Below, in pieces: positions 1-7,500 of a DNA stretch of 18,663 bases. The DNA is taken from assembly GCA_002683395.1 (NCBI GenBank), contig NYTG01000059.1:60242-78904 (forward strand). Direction: 5' to 3'. The notes under the pieces are model-generated. The model saw only the letters and a list, made by a program, of their open reading frames with translations. It was not told where the DNA came from and ran no database searches. The translations under genes and the position numbers were made by a program. Position 1 is the stretch's first letter; every line of letters starts with the position of its first letter. This stretch comes from Halieaceae bacterium. GTDB lineage: Bacteria > Pseudomonadota > Gammaproteobacteria > Pseudomonadales > Halieaceae.

Positions 1-84
1 CCGACCCTGTCAGAAGCCGTTCATGAGGCGGCGCTTGCCGCCGACGGCAGGGCGATTCATATGGTCAACCGTGCTAAACGATAA
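1..84 (+). CDS. lpd: Dihydrolipoyl dehydrogenase (E3), C-terminal end only
   Basis: Only the last 27 codons and the TAA stop lie in the window, so the gene is cut by its left edge. The visible peptide begins PTLSEAVHEAALA and ends AIHMVNRAKR, which matches the C-terminal dimerisation helix of the E3 flavoprotein; the HPTLSE motif follows the catalytic His of the family, which lies just outside the window. E3 reoxidises the lipoyl groups of the 2-oxoglutarate (and pyruvate) dehydrogenase complex using NAD+. The position directly before sucCD fits the sdhCDAB-sucAB-lpd-sucCD operon of many Gammaproteobacteria, so this is probably the copy serving 2-oxoglutarate dehydrogenase. That assignment rests on context plus the short match. 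Confidence 0.85.
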   Translation, partial: PTLSEAVHEAALAADGRAIHMVNRAKR

Positions 85-144
85 GAACTAAGTAGCGCTG
101 TTCCGGCTGCCCGATGTCGGATCCGCTAGATGTAAATCGGGCTT

Positions 145-160
145 AACCCAAGGGGTTTTT
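145..160 (+). promoter_or_regulatory. Small hairpin overlapping the sucC ribosome binding site
   Basis: AACCC (145-149) can pair with GGGTT (153-157) around a three-base AAG loop, followed by three more T residues immediately before the sucC ATG at 161. The only plausible Shine-Dalgarno sequence, AAGGGG (150-155), lies in the loop and 3' arm. The hairpin is short (5 bp) and may have no function. It could lower sucC initiation or act as weak attenuation in the 76-base lpd-sucC gap, where I see no convincing promoter. Confidence 0.3.
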
Positions 161-1330
161 ATGAATCTGCATGAGTATCAGGGGAAATCCCTGTTTGCTG
201 ATTATGGGCTGCCGGTATCCACTGGCCACGCTGTTGACTCGCCTGAAGCGGCGATAAAGGCCGCTAATGATATTGGCGGCGAGCGCTGGGTAGTCAAGGC
301 ACAGGTCCATGCCGGCGGTCGCGGTAAGGCTGGTGGGGTGAAGTTGGTGGATAGTCCCGAAGCCGCCGGCGAGTTCGCCGCCGAGTGGTTGGATCGACGA
401 CTGGTCACTTACCAGACAGATGCTTCAGGCCAGCCCGTGTCCCGCATTTTGGTTGAGTCCTGCACGGATATTGCTGATGAACTGTATTTGGGCGCGGTGG
501 TCGACCGCGCCAGTCGCCGCATCGTTTTTATGGCTTCCACTGAGGGTGGCGTCGAAATAGAGAAGGTGGCCGAGGAAACGCCGGAGAAGATTCTCAGGGC
601 CGAAATTGATCCGCTGGCCGGTGCACAGCCATTTCAGGGCCGCGATTTGGCGTTCCAGCTTGGGCTCTCGGGCGTGCAGATCAAACAGTTCGTGACCATC
701 TTTATGGGGCTCGCGCAGCTGTTTGCAGACAAAGATCTGGCGCTGATTGAAGTCAATCCGCTGGTCATCACCGATGAAGGCAATCTGCACTGCCTCGATG
801 CAAAAGTGGTGGCGGATTCCAACGCCCTGTACCGACACCCTGATCTCGAGGCGATGCATGACCCGTCTCAGGAAGATGAGAGAGAGGCCCATGCGGCTCA
901 ATGGGAGCTCAATTACGTGGCACTGGACGGCAGTATCGGCTGCATGGTGAACGGCGCCGGTCTGGCGATGGGCACCATGGACATCGTGAAGCTCCATGGC
1001 GGAGCGCCTGCTAACTTTCTTGACGTCGGGGGCGGCGCGACGAAGGAGCGCGTGACAGAGGCCTTCAAAATTATCCTGTCCGACGAGAACGTAAAGGCGG
1101 TGTTGATCAATATCTTTGGCGGAATTGTCCGTTGTGATCTGATCGCTGAAGGAGTGATCGGTGCGGTTGAGGAGGTGGGTGTAGCCCTTCCGGTGGTGGT
1201 CCGCCTTGAGGGCAATAATGCGGCTTTGGGTCGCGAGGTGCTTGCTGCCAGCGGACTCAACATTCAGGCGGCAGAGAGTTTGACCGACGCCGCACAGAAG
1301 GTGGTGGCGGCAGCAGGGGGTGAGTCATGA
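161..1330 (+). CDS. sucC: Succinyl-CoA synthetase (ADP-forming) beta subunit
   Basis: The 389-residue product has the usual length for SucC. It pairs with SucD to make ATP (or GTP) from succinyl-CoA in the TCA cycle, in the cytoplasm. The N-terminus MNLHEYQGKSLF is the family signature. An ATP-grasp fold follows (residues about 2-240), with a glycine-rich nucleotide region HAGGRGKAGGV near residue 50 and the metal-binding stretch ALIEVNPLV near 195. The C-terminal CoA-ligase domain carries FLDVGGGA and INIFGGIVRCD, which face the SucD active site. The ATG at 161 sits 5 bases after AAGGGG. The stop overlaps the sucD start (ATGA), so the two subunits are probably translationally coupled, giving equal amounts. 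Transcription probably comes from upstream of lpd. Confidence 0.98.
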   Translation: MNLHEYQGKSLFADYGLPVSTGHAVDSPEAAIKAANDIGGERWVVKAQVHAGGRGKAGGVKLVDSPEAAGEFAAEWLDRRLVTYQTDASGQPVSRILVESCTDIADELYLGAVVDRASRRIVFMASTEGGVEIEKVAEETPEKILRAEIDPLAGAQPFQGRDLAFQLGLSGVQIKQFVTIFMGLAQLFADKDLALIEVNPLVITDEGNLHCLDAKVVADSNALYRHPDLEAMHDPSQEDEREAHAAQWELNYVALDGSIGCMVNGAGLAMGTMDIVKLHGGAPANFLDVGGGATKERVTEAFKIILSDENVKAVLINIFGGIVRCDLIAEGVIGAVEEVGVALPVVVRLEGNNAALGREVLAASGLNIQAAESLTDAAQKVVAAAGGES

Positions 1331-2199
1331 GTATTCTGATTAACGCGGACACCCGCGTGATCTGTCAGGGCTTTACCGGCTCTCAGGGCACATTTCATTC
1401 AGAGCAGGCGATTGCGTACGGCACGAAAATGGTGGGCGGTGTCACGCCCGGAAAAGGCGGCCAAGCCCATTTAGATCTGCCTGTATTCAACACGGTTTCT
1501 GAAGCGGTTCTAGAGACAGGCGCATCCGCCTCGGTTATCTACGTGCCGGCTCCCTTCTGCAAAGATTCGATCCTCGAGGCGGCTTTCGCTGGGATCGAGC
1601 TGATCGTGTGCATCACTGAGGGCGTGCCGACTCTCGATATGCTCGATGCCAAGGTAAAATGTGACGAATTGGGGGTTCGGCTGATTGGTCCGAACTGTCC
1701 TGGAGTGATTACGCCCGGTGAGTGCAAGATCGGCATTATGCCGGCAGATATTCATCTGCCAGGCCGGGTCGGAATCGTGTCCCGATCGGGCACGCTGACC
1801 TATGAAGCAGTCAAGCAGACGACTGACGTCGGATACGGCCAGTCGACCTGCGTCGGTATTGGCGGAGATCCGATTCCAGGCTCGCACTTTATCGATATCC
1901 TCGGTCTGTTTCAGGACGACGACGCGACTGAGGCAATCGTGATGATCGGTGAGATCGGCGGTACCGCAGAAGAAGAAGCGGCTGAATTTATACGCGCCAA
2001 CGTCACCAAGCCGGTAGTGTCTTATATCGCCGGTGTGACAGCGCCCAAGGGCAAGCGCATGGGTCATGCTGGGGCCATCATTTCGGGCGGTAAGGGTACT
2101 GCTGATGAGAAATTCGCCGCGCTGGAGGCGGCGGGCGTGCGCACGGTACGTTCACTGGCCGATATTGGCGCCGCGCTCACCGAGGTCACGGGCTGGTAA
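1327..2199 (+). CDS. sucD: Succinyl-CoA synthetase alpha subunit
   Basis: The 290-residue product matches SucD in length and throughout its sequence. This subunit binds CoA and carries the phosphohistidine intermediate. An N-terminal Rossmann CoA-binding domain (about 1-120) contains VICQGFTGSQGTFH and VGGVTPGKGG. The ligase domain has GPNCPGVITPGECKIGIMP, SRSGTLTYE and GEIGGTAEEEAAEF. The phosphorylated histidine is His247 in the motif RMGHAGAI. The ATG at 1327 overlaps the sucC stop by four bases. The gene is last in its operon, with an intrinsic terminator 24 bases after the stop. No residue expected for activity is missing. Confidence 0.98.
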   Translation: MSILINADTRVICQGFTGSQGTFHSEQAIAYGTKMVGGVTPGKGGQAHLDLPVFNTVSEAVLETGASASVIYVPAPFCKDSILEAAFAGIELIVCITEGVPTLDMLDAKVKCDELGVRLIGPNCPGVITPGECKIGIMPADIHLPGRVGIVSRSGTLTYEAVKQTTDVGYGQSTCVGIGGDPIPGSHFIDILGLFQDDDATEAIVMIGEIGGTAEEEAAEFIRANVTKPVVSYIAGVTAPKGKRMGHAGAIISGGKGTADEKFAALEAAGVRTVRSLADIGAALTEVTGW

Positions 2200-2222
2200 C
2201 GCGGCCCATTGCAAGAGCAACG

Positions 2223-2246
2223 AGCCCGCGTCAAGCGGGCTTTTTT
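2223..2246 (+). terminator. Intrinsic terminator after sucCD
   Basis: AGCCCGC (2223-2229) pairs perfectly with GCGGGCT (2235-2241) around the loop GTCAA, and a run of six T residues (2241-2246) follows. This is a textbook rho-independent terminator. It lies between the sucD stop and the htpG heat-shock promoter and separates the two transcription units. Confidence 0.95.
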
Positions 2247-2267
2247 ATGATGAGGGGCGCACAGTCA

Positions 2268-2295
2268 CTTGAAAATCGCCCCTACATCCCCATCT
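2268..2295 (+). promoter_or_regulatory. Sigma-32 (RpoH) heat-shock promoter of htpG
   Basis: CTTGAAA (2268-2274) and CCCCATCT (2288-2295) are separated by 13 bases. They match the RpoH consensus CTTGAAA / CCCCATNT exactly, with a spacer inside the accepted range. The expected start site is about 2301-2304, giving a leader of roughly 25 bases before the htpG ATG at 2328. The promoter lies just after the sucCD terminator. Its presence also rules out the longer in-frame htpG reading that opens at 2247. Confidence 0.92.
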
Positions 2296-2327
2296 CCAGT
2301 GCACCGAAAGTAAAAAGGGAACACGCC

Positions 2328-4232
2328 ATGACCGCTGAAGCTGCCCAAACTATGGGTTTTCAGACCGAGGCGAAGCGATTGCTTCATCTCATGATTCACT
2401 CGCTGTACTCCAATCGCGAGATTTTTCTTCGAGAGTTGATCTCCAATGCATCGGATGCGATCGACAAGCATCGCTTCGCCGTGATCAGCGAACCCGATCT
2501 GGGCGCGCAAACAGGTGGTTATCGGGTGCGGGTAGAGGCCGATGCCGAAAACAAGACCATCACCATTGATGACAATGGCATTGGCATGTCTCGTGATGAG
2601 GTGATCGATAATCTTGGCACGATCGCCAAGTCGGGTACGGCTGCTTTTATGGAGCAGCTCAGCGGTGATCAAAAGGCAGACAGCCAGTTAATCGGCCAGT
2701 TTGGAGTCGGCTTTTACTCTTCTTTCATCGTTGCCGACCGGGTGGTGGTGGTAACGCGTAAGGCCGGTGATGCGAGTGCGACCCGCTGGGAGTCAGAGGG
2801 CGAGGACGAATTCACGATTTCCGGAGCCGAGAGAGAGGAGGCGGGGACGACCGTTACATTACATTTGAAAGCGGATGCAGACGAGTTCGCCGACAGCTGG
2901 CGGGTCCGCTCAGTGATCAAGAAGTATTCCGACCATATTTCCGTGCCCGTGATGATGCCGGAGCCTCCTCCGCCCGCTGACGATGAAGCGGCTGATCCAC
3001 CGTCTAGCGAGGTCGAATGGCAGCCCGTGAACGAGGCCAAGGCGCTTTGGACGCGCAGTCGTTCGGAGATCAGTGACGAGGAGTATCAGGCGTTTTACAA
3101 GCACGTCTCCAGTGACTTCGAAGATGCGCTGACCTGGAGCCACAACGCGGTGGAGGGCAAGTTGGAGTACACCTCTTTGCTTTACCTTCCACAGCGCGCC
3201 CCGTTTGATCTTTGGCATCGCGAAGGGGCAAGGGGACTCAAGCTCTATATACAGCGCACCTTCATCATGGATGAGGCAGAGCAGTTTCTCCCCATGTATC
3301 TGCGATTTGTGAAAGGTGTTCTGGATTCAAGCGATCTGCCGCTCAACGTTTCGCGAGAATTGCTGCAGCAGAATCAGCAGGTGGATTCGATGCGCGGTGC
3401 ACTGACTAAACGCGTGCTGGACATGTTGTCCAAAATGGCTGCCAAGGAGCCTGAGACCTACGAGCGCTTCTGGGACACCTTTGGCGTGGTGCTCAAAGAG
3501 GGTCCAGGTGAAGACTTCACGAATCGAGAGAAGGTCGCAGAGTTGCTGCGCTTTGCCTCCACCCGCGACGATCTGCCGGTGCAGCGTCTCTCCCTGAAGC
3601 AATACGTCGAAGCGATGAAGGAAGGCCAGCAGACGATTTACTATGTCGTCGCCGAAAACCACGCTACTGCCAAAAATAGCCCGCATATTGAGGCATTGCG
3701 CAAGCAAGGGATTGAAGTGCTCTTGCTGTCGGATCGCGTCGATGAGTGGTTGATGAGTCATTTGGGCGAATATGACAGCAAAGCCTTGAGGGACTGCGCG
3801 AAGGGCGAATGGGAGGATGCTGAAGATGACACTGCCAAGGAGGCGCTGGAAGAGGCCGAAAAAGCCAGTGAGTCGCTCATTGAGCGAATGCAGGGAGTGT
3901 TATCTGAGCGGGTAGCGACTATTCGTCCTACGGTCAGGCTGACATCTTCGCCTGCCTGCCTCACCGTGGCGGAGCACGAGATGGGTGCTCAAATGCGGAG
4001 AATGATGGAGGCGGCTGGACAGGCCATGCCCGAGAGCAAGCCGACCATGGAGATCAACGTGGGGCATCCGCTATTGCAGCGCCTCGATCAGGAGGCAGAC
4101 GAGGAGCGCTTCGCGGACCTGGCGCAGATCCTGCTGGATCAGGCGGTGCTCGCCGAGGGGTCTGCTCTGGAAGATCCGGCAGACTATGTCGCCAGGCTCA
4201 ATAAGCTTCTGGTGGAGATGAGTGACAGCTAA
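2328..4232 (+). CDS. htpG: Chaperone HtpG (bacterial Hsp90)
   Basis: The product is a cytoplasmic ATP-dependent chaperone of 634 residues; E. coli HtpG has 624. The N-terminal GHKL ATPase domain shows ELISNASDAIDK (near residues 38-49), DNGIGMS (D82-S88) and GQFGVGFYSSF (123-133), which form the ATP pocket and lid. The middle domain contains the NVSREL(L/M)QQN signature with the catalytic-loop Arg. The C-terminal dimerisation domain lacks the eukaryotic MEEVD tail. A Pro/Asp-rich linker (PEPPPPADDEAADPP, near residues 211-225) follows the N-domain. The open frame extends upstream to 2247, but 2328 is the better start: AAAAAGGGA lies upstream, and the longer version would read through the sigma-32 promoter. 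The 3' end overlaps the next gene by 11 bases. Confidence 0.97.
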   Translation: MTAEAAQTMGFQTEAKRLLHLMIHSLYSNREIFLRELISNASDAIDKHRFAVISEPDLGAQTGGYRVRVEADAENKTITIDDNGIGMSRDEVIDNLGTIAKSGTAAFMEQLSGDQKADSQLIGQFGVGFYSSFIVADRVVVVTRKAGDASATRWESEGEDEFTISGAEREEAGTTVTLHLKADADEFADSWRVRSVIKKYSDHISVPVMMPEPPPPADDEAADPPSSEVEWQPVNEAKALWTRSRSEISDEEYQAFYKHVSSDFEDALTWSHNAVEGKLEYTSLLYLPQRAPFDLWHREGARGLKLYIQRTFIMDEAEQFLPMYLRFVKGVLDSSDLPLNVSRELLQQNQQVDSMRGALTKRVLDMLSKMAAKEPETYERFWDTFGVVLKEGPGEDFTNREKVAELLRFASTRDDLPVQRLSLKQYVEAMKEGQQTIYYVVAENHATAKNSPHIEALRKQGIEVLLLSDRVDEWLMSHLGEYDSKALRDCAKGEWEDAEDDTAKEALEEAEKASESLIERMQGVLSERVATIRPTVRLTSSPACLTVAEHEMGAQMRRMMEAAGQAMPESKPTMEINVGHPLLQRLDQEADEERFADLAQILLDQAVLAEGSALEDPADYVARLNKLLVEMSDS

Positions 4233-4725
4233 GGTGCTACTCACCCTGTGGCGGCATGGTGAGGCGGGTTCGGCCTCCAGTGATGCAGCACGCGAGCTGA
4301 CCGGCCGAGGGCGCGTCGAAGTGAGCGCGATGGCGTCTGACTTTAGCGCCTGGCTGGATGCGGCGGGTCTTCCGGTGGTTGCGAAGCTTTACACCAGCCC
4401 GCTTATTCGCGCACAGCAGACGGCGGCTTTGCTTGCACAGCACGGGTGTTCAGAGGGTCCGGACATTTGCGCGGACCTCGTGCCGGGGGCAATTCCCGAG
4501 GGCTTCGACGACAGCGCATTTGACGACTACGCGCATGTGGCGGCGGTCACCCATCAGCCGTTTTTATCCCGCGCGATCGCGTTTTGGACTGACGATGCGA
4601 CACTGGCGTCGCTGGCACCCGCGGGCTACGCAACTTTACAGGTGACGTCCCTCGAGCGCGGAGGGGCAACCCTACTGCGACATAGACCAGATCCTCGCAG
4701 CGCCGGCCACATGAGGTTGTCATGA
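4222..4725 (+). CDS. sixA: SixA-like phosphohistidine phosphatase (histidine phosphatase superfamily)
   Basis: The 167-residue product belongs to the RHG-motif histidine phosphatases. The N-terminal LTLWRHGEA supplies nucleophile His12 with Arg11. SPLIRAQQTA (about residues 59-68) supplies the second phosphate-binding Arg, and VTHQPFL with His111 is the second conserved His. Size and motif spacing agree with SixA, which removes phosphate from phosphohistidine proteins such as the ArcB HPt domain or nitrogen-PTS NPr in E. coli; the target here is unknown. I chose the GTG at 4222, inside the htpG end and 5 bases after GGTGGAG. A GTG at 4234 is the alternative and would drop four residues before the RHG strand. 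The stop overlaps the next ATG (ATGA), so htpG, this gene and the hydrolase gene are probably co-transcribed. Confidence 0.82.
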   Translation: MTAKVLLTLWRHGEAGSASSDAARELTGRGRVEVSAMASDFSAWLDAAGLPVVAKLYTSPLIRAQQTAALLAQHGCSEGPDICADLVPGAIPEGFDDSAFDDYAHVAAVTHQPFLSRAIAFWTDDATLASLAPAGYATLQVTSLERGGATLLRHRPDPRSAGHMRLS

Positions 4726-5573
4726 CCGACGCTAAAGAATGGGCGATGACTGCAGATGGGCTTCGTTATGCCGGGCTCGAATGGGGCAATCCGGACGGAT
4801 ATCCCATCATTGCTCTGCATGGCTGGCTGGATAATGCGCTGTCATTTTCAGTGTTGGCGCCGCTGCTCGATCGGTACCGCCTGATCGCAGTCGATTTGTC
4901 CGGTCAGGGTTTCAGTGATCATCGCTCTCCGGATGCGACCTATCATATCTGGGATGATATCCCGCAGCTTTTGGCGGTGATCGACGAGATGCGACTCGAC
5001 AGGCTTGCGGTATTGGGGCACAGCCGGGGTGCCGCTATCGCGGTATTGCTGGCGGCTGCGCTGGAGGATCGCTGCTCCCAGCTGGTATTGCTCGACGGCA
5101 TGTTGCCTCGTGCCGTCGCTGACGAGGAGGCGCCAGCGCAGTTTTTGCAGGCCCAGCGCGACCATCAGCGTCTGGCAAAGCACCGCCCTCGCGTGTTCGC
5201 TGATGTTGACGAGTTCGTCAAGGCCCGGGTGAGACTCGGATTTTCTGATCAGAGTGCGCGGATACTGGCGCCCCGTGCTTTGAGGCGCGGCGCCAGCGGC
5301 TTAGCGCTGGTTCACGATCCACGCCTCAACCATGCCTCCGCGGTCAAGATGAGTCCCGCGATGTGCGCAGCGTTCTACGCTGCGCTGAACACCCCAACGC
5401 TGACGCTCATGGCTGAGCAGGGCTTGCGCCAACAGGGTGAATTGGAATCGGCTATACAGGCGTTATCCGGTATACCTGACTGTGACCTGCGGACCGTGCC
5501 CGGGTCGCACCATGCGCACATGGAGGAGGGTGCGGAGGCAATCGCAGGCCACATCGTTAATTTTATTGCGTAG
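4722..5573 (+). CDS. Alpha/beta hydrolase (SERHL-like serine hydrolase)
   Basis: The product is a cytoplasmic alpha/beta-hydrolase of 283 residues with no signal peptide. The oxyanion-hole region is PIIALHGWLDNALSF (near residues 28-42). The nucleophile elbow is GHSRGAA with Ser101. The catalytic His is in GSHHAHMEE (residues 261-269, probably His264), a form of the motif seen in SERHL-type hydrolases. A cap domain lies between about residues 130 and 220. The substrate cannot be told from sequence; esters, haloalkanes and C-C bonds are all possible in this superfamily. The ATG at 4722 overlaps the SixA-like gene stop, indicating coupling. It is the last gene of the htpG group and is convergent with folE; I see no clear hairpin terminator in the 51 bases between them. 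Confidence 0.85.
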   Translation: MTDAKEWAMTADGLRYAGLEWGNPDGYPIIALHGWLDNALSFSVLAPLLDRYRLIAVDLSGQGFSDHRSPDATYHIWDDIPQLLAVIDEMRLDRLAVLGHSRGAAIAVLLAAALEDRCSQLVLLDGMLPRAVADEEAPAQFLQAQRDHQRLAKHRPRVFADVDEFVKARVRLGFSDQSARILAPRALRRGASGLALVHDPRLNHASAVKMSPAMCAAFYAALNTPTLTLMAEQGLRQQGELESAIQALSGIPDCDLRTVPGSHHAHMEEGAEAIAGHIVNFIA

Positions 5574-5624
5574 CCACAGCAGGCGTGACCTCTTGGTCCA
5601 TAAAAGTGGAGCTGCGCTGAAGGC

Positions 5625-6311
5625 TTAGGTCAAAAATTCAGCTCTTGAGGCAGGATCAGACTTGAAGACGCCGCCCAATGAGGTGGTTCTTGTGCTGCTG
5701 TTGCCGTCTTTGACCCCTCTTGCTTTGACGCAGTAGTGGACTGCTGAGATGGTCACGGCAACGTCTTCGGTGCCCAGCAGGGTTTGCATCGCCACCAGCA
5801 CCTGTTGCGTTAGCCGTTCCTGTACCTGAGGTCTCTGGGCGAAAAACCGGACCAAACGATTGATCTTACTGAGCCCAATGACTTTCTCTTTCGGAATGTA
5901 GGCCACCTTCGCCGAGCCGTCGATCGTCACAAAATGATGCTCGCAGGTACTGGTCAGGTCGATGTCTTCGACGCAGACCATCTCTTCAACGTTCATTTTG
6001 TTCTCGATGACAGTGATCTTAGGGAATTGAGCGTAATCCAGGCCGCTGAACACTTCGTCGACATACATCTTGGCGATCCGGTGGGGCGTTTCCTCTAGGC
6101 TGTCATCACGCAAATCTAACCCTAGCGCACCCATGATGTCGCTAAAAGCGTCGCGGATGACGGTATAACGTTGATCTCGAGAAAGATCATTTGCGGTCAT
6201 CGGCGTTTCCAGGCCGCGCTTCAGCAGCGCCCCCCGTACGGCGATCGCTTCTGTGGTGAGGGACCCGGGCAGGGTCGTGGCGATATGGGGTGCTACAGGT
6301 TTGATTGACAT
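5625..6311 (-). CDS. folE: GTP cyclohydrolase I (type IA)
   Basis: The product converts GTP to 7,8-dihydroneopterin triphosphate, the entry step of folate synthesis and also of queuosine and biopterin pathways. It has 228 residues and is closely similar to E. coli FolE (222) from about residue 33 onward. Zinc ligands are Cys123 and His126 in STCEHHF and the Cys in AVHYCVKARG (about 194), so this is the Zn-dependent IA type. ETPHRIAKMYVDE, FAQRPQVQERLTQQ and TTSLGG are also present. The first 30 residues are less conserved, as is usual. The start is the ATG at 6311-6309 with GAGGT just upstream. The gene stands alone on the minus strand, divergent from prmB. Confidence 0.97.
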   Translation of the reverse strand: MSIKPVAPHIATTLPGSLTTEAIAVRGALLKRGLETPMTANDLSRDQRYTVIRDAFSDIMGALGLDLRDDSLEETPHRIAKMYVDEVFSGLDYAQFPKITVIENKMNVEEMVCVEDIDLTSTCEHHFVTIDGSAKVAYIPKEKVIGLSKINRLVRFFAQRPQVQERLTQQVLVAMQTLLGTEDVAVTISAVHYCVKARGVKDGNSSTRTTSLGGVFKSDPASRAEFLT

Positions 6312-6588
6312 GTCTACCTCTACCCATTGTGGTTACGTATTGATATTACTGCCGCCATGGCGGTTCAGATTGGTGCCAGCGGCGGTGTTTGACTGCACCG
6401 ACAGCGCCGTTTTGCACTGACCGACAAATTTTACCTTTCGTCGGGATCGCGCCGCTGGGTCGCAGTCATACCCAAGGGCTGCTAAGTCTCCAATTTACGG
6501 GGTTTTTCCCTGCGCGGGTGGAGGCCACTTCCGCCACGGTGTCACAATACAGAGTATCATGGACCGTCAAAAAAACTAGACACATCGG
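6312..6588. promoter_or_regulatory. Divergent folE-prmB intergenic region (277 bases)
   Basis: This is the longest gene-free stretch in the window and must hold the promoters of both flanking genes. On the minus strand TAATAT (6348-6343) is a possible -10 for folE, without a convincing -35. On the plus strand TATCAT (6555-6560) is a possible -10 for prmB, also with a poor -35. A perfect 12-base palindrome, CCGCCATGGCGG (6352-6363), lies upstream of the proposed folE -10 and could be an operator or chance. Open frames crossing the region do not resemble proteins and run into prmB out of frame. Confidence 0.45.
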
Positions 6589-7482
6589 ATGCAGACTTTC
6601 CGGACAAAACTTCGTCACATTCAATCCGTGCTCACAGCCGCGGACGTTTTCTGTGGTCATGGATACGAATCTGTCGATGATGAATCGGTGGCGCTGCTTC
6701 TGGGCTCCGCGGGGCTGCCCCCCGACCAGCCTGTGTCGGTGCTGGACACGCCGTTTCCGGATGTCGCTAACACTCGACTTAACGAGCTGTTGGATAAGCG
6801 CTGCGAGCAACGGCTTCCTGCTGCGTATTGTCTGGGTGAGGCTTACCTCGCTGGGGAGCGTTTTATCGCCGATTCCCGAGCGCTAGTGCCTCGCTCACCT
6901 ATCGCCCACCTGACTCGCGAGCGGCTCATGCCATGGTGGCCAGAAAGCGCGCTGCCCAACACGATTGTCGATGTTTGCTGCGGTGGGGGCAGCCTGGGGC
7001 TGATAGCAGCCCGAATGTTCCCCGATGCGGTGATCCTGCTGTCTGACTTCGATCAGTCAGCGCTGTCTCTCGCAGTAGAGAATATTGAGGCGCACAGCCA
7101 GAGCGCTCAAGTGCAGTGCCTGCGCGCCGACCTTCTGGGAGCCCTGGCGCCGGGGAGTGTCGATATCCTGTTGGCGAATCCACCCTATGTATCAGCTCAA
7201 GAGATGGTGGAACTGCCTCCGGAGTATGCGCACGAACCGGGTATGGCTCTGGAGGCTGAGGCAGAGGGCACGGCACTAGCGGTGAGGTTGTTGCGCGAGG
7301 CGTCTAGCGTGCTCTCACCCCGCGGACTCATGGTGCTAGAGGTGGGAGAGACCGCCTCGACGCTTGAGGAGGCCTTGCCCAGAGTGCCGTTTCTTTGGCT
7401 GGATTTACCTCAGGGCGGATCGGGGGTCACTGCAATCAGTGCGCAGGAATTACGGGACTGGAGTGCCACAGGCGTCCTATAA
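6589..7482 (+). CDS. prmB: Ribosomal protein L3 N5-glutamine methyltransferase
   Basis: The product is a 297-residue SAM-dependent methyltransferase of the HemK/PrmB family (E. coli PrmB has 310). It methylates a glutamine side chain of ribosomal protein L3 during 50S assembly. The N-terminal helical substrate domain covers about residues 1-85. The LVPRSPI motif is present; PrmB-type proteins have RSPI where PrmC has RxET, and this decides between the two. SAM motif I is VDVCCGGGSLGL (about 127-138). The catalytic NPPY is residues 197-200, followed by YAHEPGMALEAE. The start at 6589 has little Shine-Dalgarno sequence, but the protein aligns with the family from there. The gene lies 18 bases before aroC, as in E. 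coli, where prmB also precedes aroC. Confidence 0.94.
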   Translation: MQTFRTKLRHIQSVLTAADVFCGHGYESVDDESVALLLGSAGLPPDQPVSVLDTPFPDVANTRLNELLDKRCEQRLPAAYCLGEAYLAGERFIADSRALVPRSPIAHLTRERLMPWWPESALPNTIVDVCCGGGSLGLIAARMFPDAVILLSDFDQSALSLAVENIEAHSQSAQVQCLRADLLGALAPGSVDILLANPPYVSAQEMVELPPEYAHEPGMALEAEAEGTALAVRLLREASSVLSPRGLMVLEVGETASTLEEALPRVPFLWLDLPQGGSGVTAISAQELRDWSATGVL

Positions 7483-7500
7483 TTACGCCCGGAGGCGATG

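Noticed and set aside
425..997. Minus-strand open frame of 190 codons inside sucC
   Set aside because: It is fully antisense to a conserved gene and its translation has no recognisable motif. Similar shadows lie opposite sucD, htpG and folE.
2247..2327. N-terminal extension of htpG by 27 codons
   Set aside because: It contains the sigma-32 promoter, has no Shine-Dalgarno sequence and no similarity to Hsp90 N-termini.
6389..6886. Plus-strand open frame of 165 codons running from the folE-prmB gap into prmB
   Set aside because: It overlaps prmB out of frame, has no ribosome binding site and resembles no protein. prmB itself is clearly supported.
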